64,000 nucleotides of DNA from Okapia johnstoni (lineage: Eukaryota > Chordata > Mammalia > Artiodactyla > Giraffidae). The notes under the pieces were generated by a model, which was not told the DNA's origin, searched no databases, and saw nothing but the letters and a program-made list of their open reading frames with translations. The position numbers and the translations under genes were made by a program. Shown here one piece after another: positions 1-10,300 of the stretch (position 1 is its first letter; every line of letters begins with the position of its first letter). The DNA lies in assembly GCA_024291935.2 (NCBI GenBank), contig CM044310.1, positions 122,274,213-122,338,212 on the forward strand, read 5' to 3'.

Positions 1-80
1 TATATACATGTGATTCACTTTGCTGTACACCTGAAACTAACACAACATTGTAAATCAAGTAGACTTTAATTAATTAGTTA
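1..80 (+). mobile_element. L1 3'-end fragment (artiodactyl L1)
   Basis: The segment carries the artiodactyl L1 3' UTR ending, with the phrase for 'ctgaaactaacacaacattg' followed by an A-rich tail. The same ending recurs at about 2,340, 54,400 and 60,620. It is non-coding here. Confidence 0.7.
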
Positions 81-363
81 ATTAAAAATAAAACAGTATG
101 GCATAGTGGGAGAAGGTTGCAGCCCAATACTCTAAGACCTGTCTTCGTTTCTCGACCCAGCCACAAATAAACTAGAATAATTCTTACAAGAAGCATCTCC
201 CTGGGTCCCAGTTTTCCCACCCAACAAATAAGTGAGGTGATGCTTGTAGGTCGCCTCTTGCCCTGAGAGTTACCTCTTGCCCTGGTGCAATTTAAAAAAA
301 CCAAAAGCATTCTTTGTCTCCTAGCCCATGGCCTGTCCCTCAGCATTTTCCAGAATGACTCAC

Positions 364-397
364 CAAGACACAAGAGGGCAGTCAGGACTGGGGACAT
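364..397 (-). CDS. LRC-type receptor signal-peptide exon 1 (GP6-like or LILR-like), gene continues off the left edge
   Basis: Read on the minus strand, the ATG at 397 opens a 34-nt exon encoding MSPVLTALLCLG, ending at a GTGAGT donor (363-358). A 34-nt first coding exon, phase 1 at its end, with an M-x-P-x-L-T-A-L-L-C-L-G sequence is the hallmark of leukocyte-receptor-complex genes (LILR, FCAR, NCR1, GP6, LAIR). The remaining exons would lie at lower coordinates, outside the window. Position supports GP6, because in other mammals GP6 is the minus-strand neighbour downstream of RDH13, and GP6 also begins MSP. A LILR family member cannot be excluded, since the T-A-L-L-C-L-G core is equally LILR-like. 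Upstream 5' UTR sequence should lie between 398 and about 540. The exon is intact, but one exon cannot show whether the gene is functional. Confidence 0.6.
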
Positions 398-734
398 GGT
401 TCCTCGCCTGTCCTGAGCTCTGCAGCTCAGGAGGGAAGCCTTGGGTAGGGGCCGGAGCCGGACACAGGATGCGACGGCTGGGGTGAAGGGCCCTCTCCTC
501 CCTCCCCCATCAGCCTGGCTTTCCCTAGTTGACACTCATCGAGCCAGAGCCACACCATGACTTGCACACAAGCTCCAAGGAGCCTGGCTTATCTCCTGCC
601 GCCAGTGCAGTGTCCCAGCGAGTCTGCCTCGTGAGGCATCATCTGTGTTCTGCTACTTCCAGTAGCCCCTACACTCATTAGGGGCTCACAAATCACAGCC
701 CCAATGGGTCAGTGAGATCCAGAGTCAGGAAGCA

Positions 735-960
735 CATTGGGGACGTCTCTGGTGGTCCCGTGGCTAAGACTCTGAGCTCCCAATGCAGAGGACCCCCGGG
801 TTCCATCCCTGGCCAGGAAACTAGACCCCACATGCTGCAACCAAGACCTCATACAGCCAAATAAAGAAACATTTTTTAAAAGAAAAGGAAAAAGTACATC
901 GGTAGGGCTTCCCTGGTGGCTCAGTGGGAAAGAATCTGCCTGCCAATGCAGGAGTTGTTG
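735..960 (+). mobile_element. Two ruminant tRNA-Glu-type SINE fragments
   Basis: A CHR-like SINE (about 735-870) carries the degraded B-box phrase 'gggttccatccctgg' and an A-rich tail. It is followed by a Bov-tA head (about 905-955, 'gcttccctggtggctcagt') cut off by the BovB fragment that starts at about 950. These are tRNA-derived retroposons, not tRNA genes. Confidence 0.75.
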
Positions 961-1311
961 TTGTTCAGTCGCTCAGTCGTGTCCGACTCTTTGCGACCCT
1001 ATGGACTACAGCACACCAGGCTTCCCTGTCCTTCCCTATCTCCTAGAGTTTGCTCAAACTCATGTCCATTGAGTTGGTGATGCCATCCAACCATCTCATC
1101 CTCTGTCTCCCCCTTCTCCTCCTGCCCTCAATCTTTCCCAGCATCGGGGTCTTTTCCAATGAGTTGGCTCTTCACATCTGGTGGCCAGAGTATCGGAACT
1201 TCAGCTTTAGCATCAGTCCTTCCAATGAATACTCAGAGTTGATTTCCTTGAGGATTGACTGGTTTGATCTCCTTGGAGTCCAAGGGCCTCTCAAGAGTCT
1301 TCTCTGGGACT
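950..1311 (-). mobile_element. BovB LINE 3' fragment
   Basis: This is the reverse complement of the BovB (RTE-type) 3' end, recognisable by 'cagtcgtgtccgactctttg' and the 'gccatccaaccatctcatcc' segment. It abuts the left end of duplicated block 1 and is absent from the partner copy, so it may mark a breakpoint or a later insertion. Confidence 0.85.
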
Positions 1312-2665
1312 CTTGATATCGCTTCTCCCATCCAGACAAGCCAGGATGGTCTTCCTCCTTCGACGTCAGCTGTTAGGAACTTGAACCCATCATCCACCTC
1401 GCTGCCCCTTTGCCCTGTAAAGTGGAAGGTTCTGTGGATTGGGAACATCCTGGGAGCACCCACTCTTCTGCCAACCACACTGTTCTTTTCAAAATCGTTA
1501 AGCAAAGTCCCTTCTGCTTAAATTAAGAGGAATCAGCTTCACCAGGGTTGTTTGCAAGCAAATCAACTGAAAAGAACAGATTTTTTAAATCACAAACTCC
1601 CCACTATCTGCTTGCAAAAAAAAAAAAAACTTGGGCTGTGTTAGCAAGAAGAGGGGTTGGAATTCAGAGTCTGATTCCACCACCCATTCTCTTTCTGGGG
1701 GGAGGGTTATAAGTCCAAATGTCCATGACCTCTGACCGCACGGAGATTTGTCTGTTACGTACATGCAAGCAACCTGCGGCTCACGGCTGATGCTAACCAC
1801 AAACCTTCACAACCAACATCCGCTTCCTTTCTGATACTGAGAAACCCCGAAGACCACAAGCGTTGAATCACACATCAGCTTCACCCTTGACTGCTTCTCT
1901 GAAAGCTTTGAGGTGGTTCACAAACCCAGCTACAACCTTCAGATGGATGGAAGATGATCAAAACCGATCTACAGCAAGACGGCACAAAACAAAACCCAAA
2001 CCCGCAGAAGCAGCCCAGCGAGGAGATGGTGGCAGAGTCGTACACGGATCCAAGGCTGCCGTGGAAGGGTGTGCTTGGGGCAGGCTCTTCATGAGAAACC
2101 AGGTTGGGGTCACGTTCTCCATGCTGCCCTTTGGGCTTGGGAACTGTGTTGGGATGGTTTGGGCTGCTGATCACAGGACATGAAGGGGTTAAGCTGAACA
2201 GACACGTGCACACGACCATGTGTAAAATAGATGGCTAGTGGGAAGCTGCTGTGTAGACGGGGAGCTCAGCTCAGTGCTCTGTGAGGACCCAGAGGGTGGG
2301 GTGGGGCGGAGGGAGCTTCAGGAGGGAGGGATGTATGTATACCCAGGGCTGATTCACTTTGTTGTGCAGCAGAAACTGACACCTCATTGTAAAGCAATTC
2401 TATTCCAATTTTTTAAAAATGGTTTAAGCTGAGCTGACCTTCACCCCAGGCAAAAGCAAGAAGGAATTCCATTTCACAGAAGTACAAGCCCAGGGGTGTG
2501 GCTTTGCATTCAGTAACCTCAGGAGGATTCCTCCTGCAAGATGGGGGTCTGACAATTACTGATGTCACCCCAAGGCAGGGCTCTGTGGCAGGTTGAATGG
2601 AGGTGTTTCCCCTAAAAGACACGTCCAGTCCTCCCCCAGTACCTGTGAATGGAGCCAATTTGGAA
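1312..2665 (+). repeat. Inverted duplication block 1, left copy (partner 43,868-45,427)
   Basis: The whole stretch recurs in inverted orientation near 43.87-45.43 kb at roughly 97-99% identity by eye. For example, the region at 1,390-1,620 matches 45,350-45,110 reversed with only a couple of mismatches. The right copy is about 190 bp longer because a SINE (44,195-44,385) entered it after duplication. The block includes an L1 3' end at 2,330-2,420 that is shared by both copies. I find no convincing gene. The short open frames in it are low-complexity or have no recognisable domain. Confidence 0.9.
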
Positions 2666-2689
2666 AAAGAGTTTTTTTAAAAAATGATT

Positions 2690-2965
2690 TTCTTTTTGGT
2701 ACGGAGCGTTTTTAAAGCCTTTATTGACTTTGTTGCGGCATTGCTTGTTTTTTGTCTTCCGGTTTTTTGGCCCCGAGGCATGTGGGGTTTTAGCTCCCTG
2801 ACCAGGGATCGAACCCCCGCCCCCTGCATTGGAAGGTGAAGTCGTAACCACTGGACACCAGGGAAGTCCTCGGATAAAGGTTTTCTGAGAAAGTCACTCA
2901 GTCGTGTCCAATTCTTTGCGACCCACCCCTGGACTGTCGCAGGGACTGTAGCAAAGAGCCAGACA
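2690..2965 (-). mobile_element. CHR-like SINE plus BovA fragment
   Basis: Bases 2,690-2,872 are a reverse-oriented tRNA-derived SINE ('gaccagggatcgaacccccg' B-box side and 'accagggaagtcct' head). Bases 2,890-2,960 carry a short BovA-type 'cagtcgtgtccaattctttg' piece. Confidence 0.75.
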
Positions 2966-3083
2966 TGACTTAAAGTCATAAAGGTGATGGTATTTGTTAG
3001 AGTGGCTGGAGGAACCTAATAGGCAATCTCTTTGGTGAAGGGTTAGGAAGAGGCTGCCACAGTCAGTTTGGGCCACTTGCTTT

Positions 3084-3084
3084 C

Positions 3085-3127
<43 letters not shown>

Positions 3128-3128
3128 G
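3084..3128 (+). repeat. (TG)n microsatellite
   Basis: A perfect run of TG dinucleotides lies between a short unassigned stretch and the BovB fragment that begins at about 3,205. Confidence 0.95.
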
Positions 3129-3204
3129 TCCAGTGAGGGAGACAAAAGTGTTTCTCTTTAGTTTGTCTAATTGAGTTGTCTTAACTCCTGTGCTGACTTT
3201 GCAT

Positions 3205-3555
3205 GCATGCTAAGTTGCTTCAGTCCCGTCAGACTCTTTGCAACCCCATGGACTGCAGCATATCAGGCTTCCCTGTCCTTCACATCTCCTGGAGTTTGCT
3301 CAGATTCATGTCCATTGATCAGTGATGCCATCCAACCATCACATCCTCTGTCGTCCCCTTCTCCTCCTGCCCCAATCTTTCCCAGCATCAGGGTCTTTTC
3401 CAGTGAATCAGTTCTTCGCATCAGGTGGCCAAAGTATTGGAGCTTCAGCTTCAGCATCAGTCCTTCCAATGAATATTCAGGGTTGATTTCCTTGAGGATG
3501 GACTGGTTTGATCTAGCTGTCCAAGGGACTCTCAAGAGTCTTCTCCAGCATTATG
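3205..3555 (-). mobile_element. BovB LINE 3' fragment
   Basis: The reverse complement carries the BovB 3' end through the 'cagcatcagtccttccaatg' segment. A similar-sized BovB 3' piece lies at 32,155-32,490 in inverted orientation, close to the other copy of duplicated block 2, but it is visibly diverged. Confidence 0.85.
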
Positions 3556-3609
3556 AAGAGATACCTGTGCACCCAACTTTATCTTGCCCTCTTAGTCCCT
3601 GAATAATGT

Positions 3610-3745
3610 AACCCAACAGTTCTTGACTGGGGGTGAGTCTGTCCCCTCCCCAGGGACATCCAGCAGCATCTGAAGACACTTTCTGGCTGGCCCACATTGG
3701 ATGGGGCATCGCGCTACTGACATCTCTAGTGACATCAGGGCAGCC
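3610..3745. mobile_element. MER20-like hAT DNA-transposon remnant
   Basis: The stretch with 'gggacatccagcagcatctg' followed by 'tgctactgacatct'-like sequence resembles the MER20 body (gacatttggcaatgtctgga ... ggtgctactggcatct). It is strongly diverged, so the family name is tentative. Confidence 0.4.
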
Positions 3746-3925
3746 TCTCCTCCCTACTTCAAAGAATCACCTGGTCCAAACGAACCTATTTACAAAACAG
3801 AAATGCTCACATGGAAAACAAATGTATGGTTACCAAAGGGGCTAGCAGGTGGGGTGGGGGGGAGATGCGCTGGGAGGTGGGGATTAACGTATACTTACTG
3901 CCGTCTGTAAGACAGGCAAACAGGG

Positions 3926-4030
3926 GCTTCCCTGGCGGCCCAGTGGTTAGGACTCCACGCTTCCACTGCAGGTGGCACAGGTTGGATCAGGGAACTAAGA
4001 TCTCACACGTCACACAGTGCAGCCAGAAAA
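3926..4030 (+). mobile_element. CHR-like SINE
   Basis: It has a tRNA-Glu-type head and B box ('gcttccctggcggcccagtg'). The inverted counterpart at about 31,845-31,945 shows that it predates the duplication. Confidence 0.8.
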
Positions 4031-4249
4031 AAGGGAGGCATTACAGTAAAGAATTGGTAAACAAGAAGGAGCTACTGCACAACAAAGGGAACTCGACTCA
4101 ATGTCTGTGTCAACAGTAACCTATAAGAGGATAGAAGTGGGAAGAGAATCTATATATGTGTATATAAGAATGTGTGTATAGATGCACAGCCGAATTGCTG
4201 TGCATACACCCGAAACTAACAACACTGTGAATGAACTGCAAAAAGAGAG

Positions 4250-4532
4250 AGGAAGAGTGTTAGTCACTCAGTCATGTCCGAAACTTTTCAGTCTCATGGA
4301 CTGTAGGTGCCAGGCTCCTCTGTCCATGGGATTCTCCAGGCAAGAATACTGGAGTCAGGAAGGGTAGTTGTGGGGCGGAGGACAGTCGGGAAAAGGAACT
4401 TAATCACACACACACAAAAAGAACACTGGAGTGGGTTGCCATTTCCTTCTGCAGGAGATCTTCCTGATCCGGGGATCGAACCCCAGTCTCCTTCACTGCA
4501 GGCAGATTCTTTACCACTGAGCCGCCAGAATG
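4250..4532 (-). mobile_element. Bov-tA SINE split by a ~70-bp insertion
   Basis: A reverse-oriented Bov-tA runs from 'cactcagtcatgtccgaaac' to 'ctttaccactgagccgccag'. At about 4,354-4,425 it is interrupted by unrelated sequence containing a CA run. The same interrupted structure is present at 31,325-31,610, so the insertion is older than the inverted duplication. Confidence 0.85.
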
Positions 4533-4599
4533 CTTCAACTACACACACACATACACTTTATATGTTTAATTATATACATACATAATTATAGCTGAAAGG

Positions 4600-5060
4600 A
4601 AAGCATCGCCTCCCGAGGCTGCCGCGTCCTGACCCCGCCCCACACTCGCTGCAGTCAGTGCTCTGCTCAGCTCGTTCCAGCCACGCCATCTTTTTCTGCT
4701 CACGTTTTCTGGTTAAAATGAAAGCTCTTTCCCTCATCAGGGCTTTAGGGCTGAGTGTGCTGCTTTTCCTCTGTGACTATTTCTGACCCACATCACTGCT
4801 CCAAAGACAAGTTCGCCGAAACCATTCCATTACAGAGATCTGTCAGGTAATACTCCGTATGAGCACCTTGGTCACAACACTTCTCCAGGCCTCCGTGCGT
4901 CTTACCCCTGCAGAGATCTAATGTGGTAATAACGCCTGTTCTCCCTCCTGTGGTCCCTGATAACTCCCAGTGTGCTTCCTGTCTTTATGAACTGGCCTCT
5001 TCTGGGTATTTCTTATAATGGGAATCATACTATGTATGTGTGATCTTCTGTGTCTGCTTA
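4600..5060 (+). other. Unassigned part of block 2 with a signal-peptide-like mini-ORF
   Basis: An ATG at 4,718 opens a 22-codon frame beginning MKALSLIRALGLSVLLFLCD before a TGA. It is a hydrophobic stretch resembling a secretory signal peptide. The inverted copy near 31,137-31,070 preserves it. No downstream coding exon is visible, and I do not recognise a family. It may be a lone first exon or chance. Confidence 0.25.
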
Positions 5061-5065
5061 TGTTA

Positions 5066-5275
5066 CTTCCCTGGTGGCTCAGATGGTAAAGAATCTGCCT
5101 GCAATGCAAGAGATCCAGGTTCAATCCCTGGGTCGTCGGGAAGATCCTCTGGAGCAGGAAATGACAACCCACCCCAGTGTTCCTGCCTGGAGAATCCCAT
5201 GGACAGAGGCGCCTGATCGGCTACAGTCCGTGGGGACACAGAGTCGGACACCACTGAGCATCTCTCTCTCTCTGT
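5066..5275 (+). mobile_element. Bov-tA SINE
   Basis: A complete tRNA head plus BovA body runs from 'acttccctggtggctcagat' to the 'gagtcggacaccactgagc' end. Its inverted partner is at about 30,575-30,790. Confidence 0.9.
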
Positions 5276-5536
5276 CTCTAGGTGATTCCTCGTAGTTTTG
5301 ATTTGCATTTCAATAAGATGTCAGGATGTGGAGGCTTTTCCTGTGACTTTTTAAAGAACAGTGTGAGTAAAACTGGCCTCTGGAGATTGGCCTCTTGACC
5401 GTCTGCCCTGTTTGGAAGTCTTCTTGCAGGACCTGCCAGAGGACATCTGTCGAGGACGGGGGTTTTCCCTTCCATCCCCGCAGGCCTGGCGAGGACGCGC
5501 CCATCAGCGCAGGCTTTTCGGTCGCTGTTACGAAAG

Positions 5537-5555
5537 TGGCCAGAAGGCGGCAGCA
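5537..5555 (+). promoter_or_regulatory. CTCF-like motif, forward orientation
   Basis: The 19-mer TGGCCAGAAGGCGGCAGCA keeps most of the invariant CTCF core (CCA, AGG and GGC positions). It is part of a tag repeated eight times in the window. Binding is inferred from sequence only. Confidence 0.4.
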
Positions 5556-7217
5556 TTTCTTCACGCTCCACTGGCGGTTCTTGGTTTGCTTTTGGTAATT
5601 GAGCATTTCTTTTCTACTGAGGTCGAGTTTGATTTCCGATGTGTTTGTTTTAGATGTACGAGAACTTGGTTTAGTTATACACAAATGGATATCTGTTTGG
5701 TGGGAGGGGGCTTCTCTGAAATAGGCACTTTGAGTGTGTTCAAGACTTCCCTGTGCTGCTCCTGTAGGCTCTTTAGGACGATCTGATAGTAATTAGTGTC
5801 TATTTGCTTAATCCCACCCTCTTAATGTCCCCCTTCCCCTACCATTTTTTTAATAATCGTAAGTTGGTTTTCTAAGTCTGTGAGTCTATGTATATATCAG
5901 TTCGTTTGGATGAACTAATAAATTCTATGTTTAAGTGATACGCTATTTCTCCTTCCCTCTCTAACTGATATCACTCACTGTGATAAATCTCTCAGTCCAA
6001 CCATGCTGCTTCCAAAGCGTCGCCAAGAGTCGGACATGACTGAGTGGCTGGACTGAACTGAACTGCGCGCCGCTTTGTGTATCTGTGCCGCAGCCGCTTT
6101 ATCCATTCACCTCTCCTACACTCAGGCTTCTCTTGTGTCTTGGCAATTGTACCCAGCGCTGCCATGATTGCTGGCGTGCAGTATCTTTTGAAAATTTGCT
6201 TTTCCCAGGATCCACGCCCAGGCGTGGGATGGCTGGGCACGTGGTACTTCTTGTTGAGTGTCTGCAAGCCGCTCCATGCTGTTCTCCAGAGTGGATGCAC
6301 CGATTTACATCCCCATCCACAGGGAAGGAGGGGTCCCTTCTCCCCACACCCCCTCCAGCACTTACTGGAAATGGCCTGCTGACCGGTGGGAAGTGATACC
6401 TCACTGAACTTTTGATTTGCATTTCTCTAGTGATTAGTGATGTTGAGCATCTTTTCAGGTGCTTTATGGCCACCTGGATGCCTTCTCTGGACAAAGGCCA
6501 CTTAGATCTTTGGCCCATTTTTCCATTAGGTTGTTTGGGTTGTGATACTGAGCTGCACAAGCCCTGTTTGCCTGTTTTGGAGGTGAATTCCTTGTATCTC
6601 CATTTGCAAACACCTTTTCCCCATTCTGAGGGTGTCTTTGTCTTTCGTTTGTGATTTGCCCTGCTGCTCAAATGCGTTTAAGGTTAATGAGGTCCCATTA
6701 GTTTCGTTTTTTATTATTATTCTAATAGTGAATCAAAAACAAACTGGCTGTGATTTATATCAAAGCGTGTTCTGCCTGTATTTTTCTCAAGGGGTTGACA
6801 GCTTCCATCCTCCATTTAGTGATTTAGAGTATGTTTTTCTGCGTGGAGTTAGTGGATGTCATCATTTCCTTCTCTTTGCCCGTGTTGAAGGAACCTCCTC
6901 CCTGTCCTCTGTCCTGGCTGTTCCCCTTCCCCCTCCAGCACTTATTGTTTGCAGACTTTTTGCCAAAGGCCAATCTTTCGATTTGCACTTCTACAAGATT
7001 TAGAGATATAAAGTCTTTTCATGTCATTATTTTTAAAGAGTGCGAGGAAAACTTACCTCTCTGGGTGGGCTTCTTGACCGTCTGCCCTGTTTTGAATTCT
7101 TCTTCCAGGACCTGCCCGAGGGCATTTGTTGAGAACGGGTGTTTTTTCCTTATATCCTCACAGGCCTGGTGACTGTTCGCTGCCCATCAGCACAGGCTTT
7201 TCACAGGTCACCAAAAG

Positions 7218-7236
7218 TGACCACAAGGCGGCAGCA
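7218..7236 (+). promoter_or_regulatory. CTCF-like motif, forward orientation
   Basis: The sequence TGACCACAAGGCGGCAGCA is the second rightward-pointing copy of the repeated tag. It matches the CTCF core CCAC-AGG-GGC. Confidence 0.4.
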
Positions 7237-7439
7237 TTTCTTCAGGCCCCTCTTGCTTTCTTTCTCTTTTTTTTGGTAATTTAACTTTTATTTTCTGTTG
7301 GAGTAGACCTGATTTCCCATGTCGTGTTTGTTTTGGGGGTACAGGAACTTGATTCAGTTCTACATGGACATACGTCTGTCCTTCCGGGGGGATTGAGTGT
7401 TTCTGGTTGCAGGTTGGTTCACTTGCCTGAGCCCGTAGA

Positions 7440-8330
7440 TGCCCCCTGTTAGTGATATCCTGAGATGTCTGTCTTTCTCGCTGTGACTTGCTTTGAGGAA
7501 GGAGGTAGAGGGCCCCGGGCTGGAGGCTGGTGCTGCTCAAGGGGAATAAAATCGAAGCTTTGTTCTCAGGCACACACTCCACGGACAGAGCTAGGGGCAG
7601 AAGCTGAGCTCTGCCGGGGTAGAGACATACGGTGCGCGCTCCCGAGGTCAAGGCTTGCTTGTCTGCCCGCGAGCAGGAAGGCCTCCCGGGGCTGCAAAGG
7701 GAGGGGGCCGCGGCCCATAGTAAGCGTGGACCTGCCCCCCAGGCCTCTGCGCTGGGACCCATCTTAGCAAAACGTTGCGATGCATGTTGAGGGCGCAGGT
7801 CCTGGACTGGTCGGATGTGGAGAGAGAGACAGATGGGGCCCGGCGTAGAGGGCAGCACGGGCCTCCGGGAGTGCCCATCGCCCCCTCCAGTGCGCTGCCT
7901 GCTGACAGGGGATGCCCGCGCCCTCCTGCTGGGGTTCGTCTCCGCCGGCTTCTGACTCAAATGCACAAGCTGCCACTTCGCGTGCTCCCCTGTGCTTTGC
8001 CTCTAATGATAAACATCGTACCTGTTGTTCTGTTTTTTACAGCTTCTGCATCCTTGAAACAGTCTTGCTTTCACACGTGGGCAAGAGCCAGGGCCCCTGG
8101 CGGTCTGACCGCGGGACTCCTGGTTTTCATCCAGGCTCAGGCCCTGGGCAGGGAGCTAAGATCTCTCTTAGTTCTCTGCGGGGGGAGGAGAAGAAAGTGG
8201 GAAAAGAACCGAGCTTCCCCGATTCCTGCACGTTCCCTTACTCCTCCAGACCCTTCTGATCAAACTGAGACCCCAGCTCCCGGACAACACTTGCTGGGAC
8301 CTCATCAGCCCGTCTGCCCGTTACTGGGGC
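7440..8330 (+). repeat. Low-copy repeat (LCR) copy A, unnamed family
   Basis: The segment has landmarks shared with 10,170-10,930 (same strand) and with 12,420-12,840, 19,520-20,160 and 22,570-23,060 (opposite strand). These include 'gcagaagctgagc', 'aagctttgtt' with 'ctca', and the 'cagtcttg...ttca' / 'catccaggc' pair near 8,040-8,140. Sequence is GC-rich and copies are about 75-85% alike by eye. I cannot name the family; an LTR-type origin is possible. The 252-codon minus-strand frame here has no recognisable domain. Confidence 0.55.
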
Positions 8331-9515
8331 CAATGTGAGCGCCGTCTGGTCTGCATGTCAGCTAGGAAAGTGACTACAGAAAGGAGAGACACACTTTTTG
8401 ACACGAGATGCCCATGATATTCTTTAGACTCCAGAGAAAATGGGTTAAAATTAAACTTTTTTGAAATAGCAAAATCGGTTCCTTTTGCATGTGCAATTAG
8501 GAAAAGCTGGCTTGTTGAAATCCCTTTTTTCAGAATTCTGACCCTGAGAAAACAAATATGCCAAGAAAAAAGCCTGAAGTTAAATCTTATCTTCACCAGG
8601 AGATACACAGCCCACTTTACCTGAGACTTCATCCTTGGGTAAATTCGAACCAAGAAAAAGAAAAGGGGCAAAGAGACATTTTATAATAAATCTTAAGCGC
8701 CAAACTATGAGATCTCTGTCTGTCTGGATTCATGGATGCCTCGGTGTGGGCTTTGTCTTTGGATAATATTGCTGAGGTTAACCTGTAAGTGAGCTATTTA
8801 ACCGGCTTAAAGAAAAGTAAGCACTTACAAATCAAGTAATCCTAAATACAAGAAGAAAACTCGAGATGTTTGGGCTTAATAGACACATGAATTAAAGTGA
8901 AAAAACAAATTACACTTTGGAGAAATACATGTTTTTAGAGGTTCTAAGATATGTTCCTGAGTTTGCTAATCAGAGAATGCCAACCCGACAGACAGTTCAC
9001 AATTGCTTTCTTCTTGGTTTTCACTAGGAGTTAAGGTTTTTTAAAGGTTAAAAATTATAATATGGAATCAAAGCTACTAAAGTGACAAGGAAAAGATTTC
9101 AGTGCGTAAAGCAAATAAAGATACATGTTGTCAGTGAGAGAAGATATAGAAGACTGGAGATGTTTTCATTTTAAAATAGTAATGATAATTCTGTTCTATA
9201 CTCAGTTGTTTATAAGTGGGGAAAAATAGAACAAATTAACACAGATCTAAAAGGTGACAAAAGGTTTGCAGAAAAGAAACATTGGGAAGATTCTTTGGTT
9301 TCTGTGTTAATAATACATCAAAGGTTAAAACCAACTTAGATAAAACCAGACAACTGGCTATAAGCCTGCAGGTCTCCTCGAAGTGCCGGGTGTGGACTGG
9401 GTGACATAATTTTGTATATTAATGTTCAGGTTGTCATTCTCCAACTACTTCTGAAGCTGAGTGGCCCGTCACACCTACGCCAGTCACTCGGAGCCAGTAA
9501 AAAATGACACACCAG
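8331..9515. other. AT-rich unassigned sequence, partly paired with 20.2-20.5 kb
   Basis: I see no gene. The part at about 9,290-9,480 aligns in inverted orientation with about 20,200-20,460 (shared 'ggttaaa' and 'gtgttaataa' landmarks, and 'cctacgccagtcac'), so it belongs to an older inverted pair around the centre of the region. The rest is A/T-rich and diverged. Confidence 0.5.
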
Positions 9516-9519
9516 AGGG

Positions 9520-9745
9520 ACTTCCCTGGTGGTCCAGTGGCTAAGACTCTGTGCTCCTTATGTAGGGGGCCCAGGTTCAATCCCTGGTCACAGAACTAGA
9601 TCCCACATGCTGCAGCTAAGAACTCACATGCTGCAGCTAAAGGAAAAAAAAAAAAGATCCTGCATGCGGCAGTGAAGACCCCATGTGCCGCAACTAAGAC
9701 CCAGTGTAGCCAAATAAACAAAAAAATTAAAAAAAAAACACGACA
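9520..9745 (+). mobile_element. CHR-like SINE
   Basis: A full tRNA-Glu-type SINE starts with 'gacttccctggtggtccagt' and ends in an A-rich tail after 'gtagccaaataaac'. It is not found in the inverted partner, so it inserted later. Confidence 0.85.
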
Positions 9746-9829
9746 CCAGAGACATGTGAGACCACAGCGAAAGTTTCCCTTCCTTCGGACAGGGTGGCAC
9801 CAGCTCTGACTCTGTTGGAGCAGGATCAG

Positions 9830-10300
9830 AATTGCTAAAAACCTAACCTGGTTCTCCTGCTTGGGCCCCTGGTCACAGGAACTCTTTTACTGACCTTTGG
9901 CCCCCGCCTTTTCCAAACCTACCTGTTAAATTTGTCTCTTTCAGATTACTACTGTTTCACATCAAGATGCTGGTGATGCAGAGATTCCAGCCAGTCCTCA
10001 CAACAGATCCTGCGGGGAGTAACAACAGAAGTCACCCTGGGGGGGCCCCCTTAAGGAGACAGGGCGAGAGCTCCTGGCCCCAGCAAGGCGGGGTCTACGA
10101 GCCCCATGCCAGCCCTGAAGAAGCTACAGAAGACAGACCTTCACCTTCAGCCTCCCAGTGAAGATTTTGGGGTTCTTTCCTATCTCTCAGAGGGATTTGA
10201 GGAAGGAGATGGAGGGGCCTCTGGGCGGGAAGCTAGTATTTGTCAAGTGGAAGTGAAGCTGAAGCTTTGTTTTCACCCAGACACTCAAGGACACAGCTAG
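9830..10300 (+). repeat. Left half of an older inverted pair (partner 19,690-20,160)
   Basis: The stretch with 'gcatcaccagcatcttgatg'-type sequence (on the reverse) and the 'cttgggcccctggtcac' segment matches 19,970-20,150 reversed at roughly 85%. It shows that the central region is itself an inverted repeat older than the outer blocks. Confidence 0.7.

Larger units (their letters stand above)
3768..5590 (+). repeat. Inverted duplication block 2, left copy (partner 30,265-32,092)
   Basis: This 1.82-kb block is repeated in inverted orientation at 30,265-32,092 (1.83 kb), about 95-99% identical by eye. Shared scars include a CHR SINE (3,926-4,030), a Bov-tA SINE interrupted by a foreign segment (4,250-4,530), a second Bov-tA (5,066-5,270) and a CTCF-like tag (5,537-5,555). 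The right copy is cut at its inner end by a BovB insertion (27,850-30,262). Confidence 0.92.
5280..7440 (-). mobile_element. Reverse-oriented L1 3'-end segments in a repeated unit
   Basis: Several stretches are reverse complements of artiodactyl L1 3' sequence: 5,590-5,990, 6,070-6,500 (the pinpointed-site segment 'ggcaattgtacccagcgctg' inverted) and 7,270-7,400. They alternate with two copies of the CTCF-like tag (5,537 and 7,218). The same unit recurs in the opposite orientation at 12.9-16 kb and 25.2-27.6 kb. A short BovB tail fragment sits at about 5,995-6,065. The 190-codon minus-strand open frame across 6,671-6,099 is a by-product of this repeat, with no protein family visible. Confidence 0.6.

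Noticed and set aside
1312..2665. Open frames in block 1 (for example 106 codons at 1,863-2,183) kept in both arms
   Set aside because: The arms are so similar that preservation is expected. The frames have no domain, and the right copy (44,869-44,534) differs in frame after small indels.
6099..6671. 190-codon minus-strand open frame
   Set aside because: It crosses L1 3' UTR-like sequence that is non-coding in other copies.
7208..7966. 252-codon minus-strand open frame
   Set aside because: It spans an L1-derived stretch and the unnamed low-copy repeat. The corresponding frame is not kept in the other copies.
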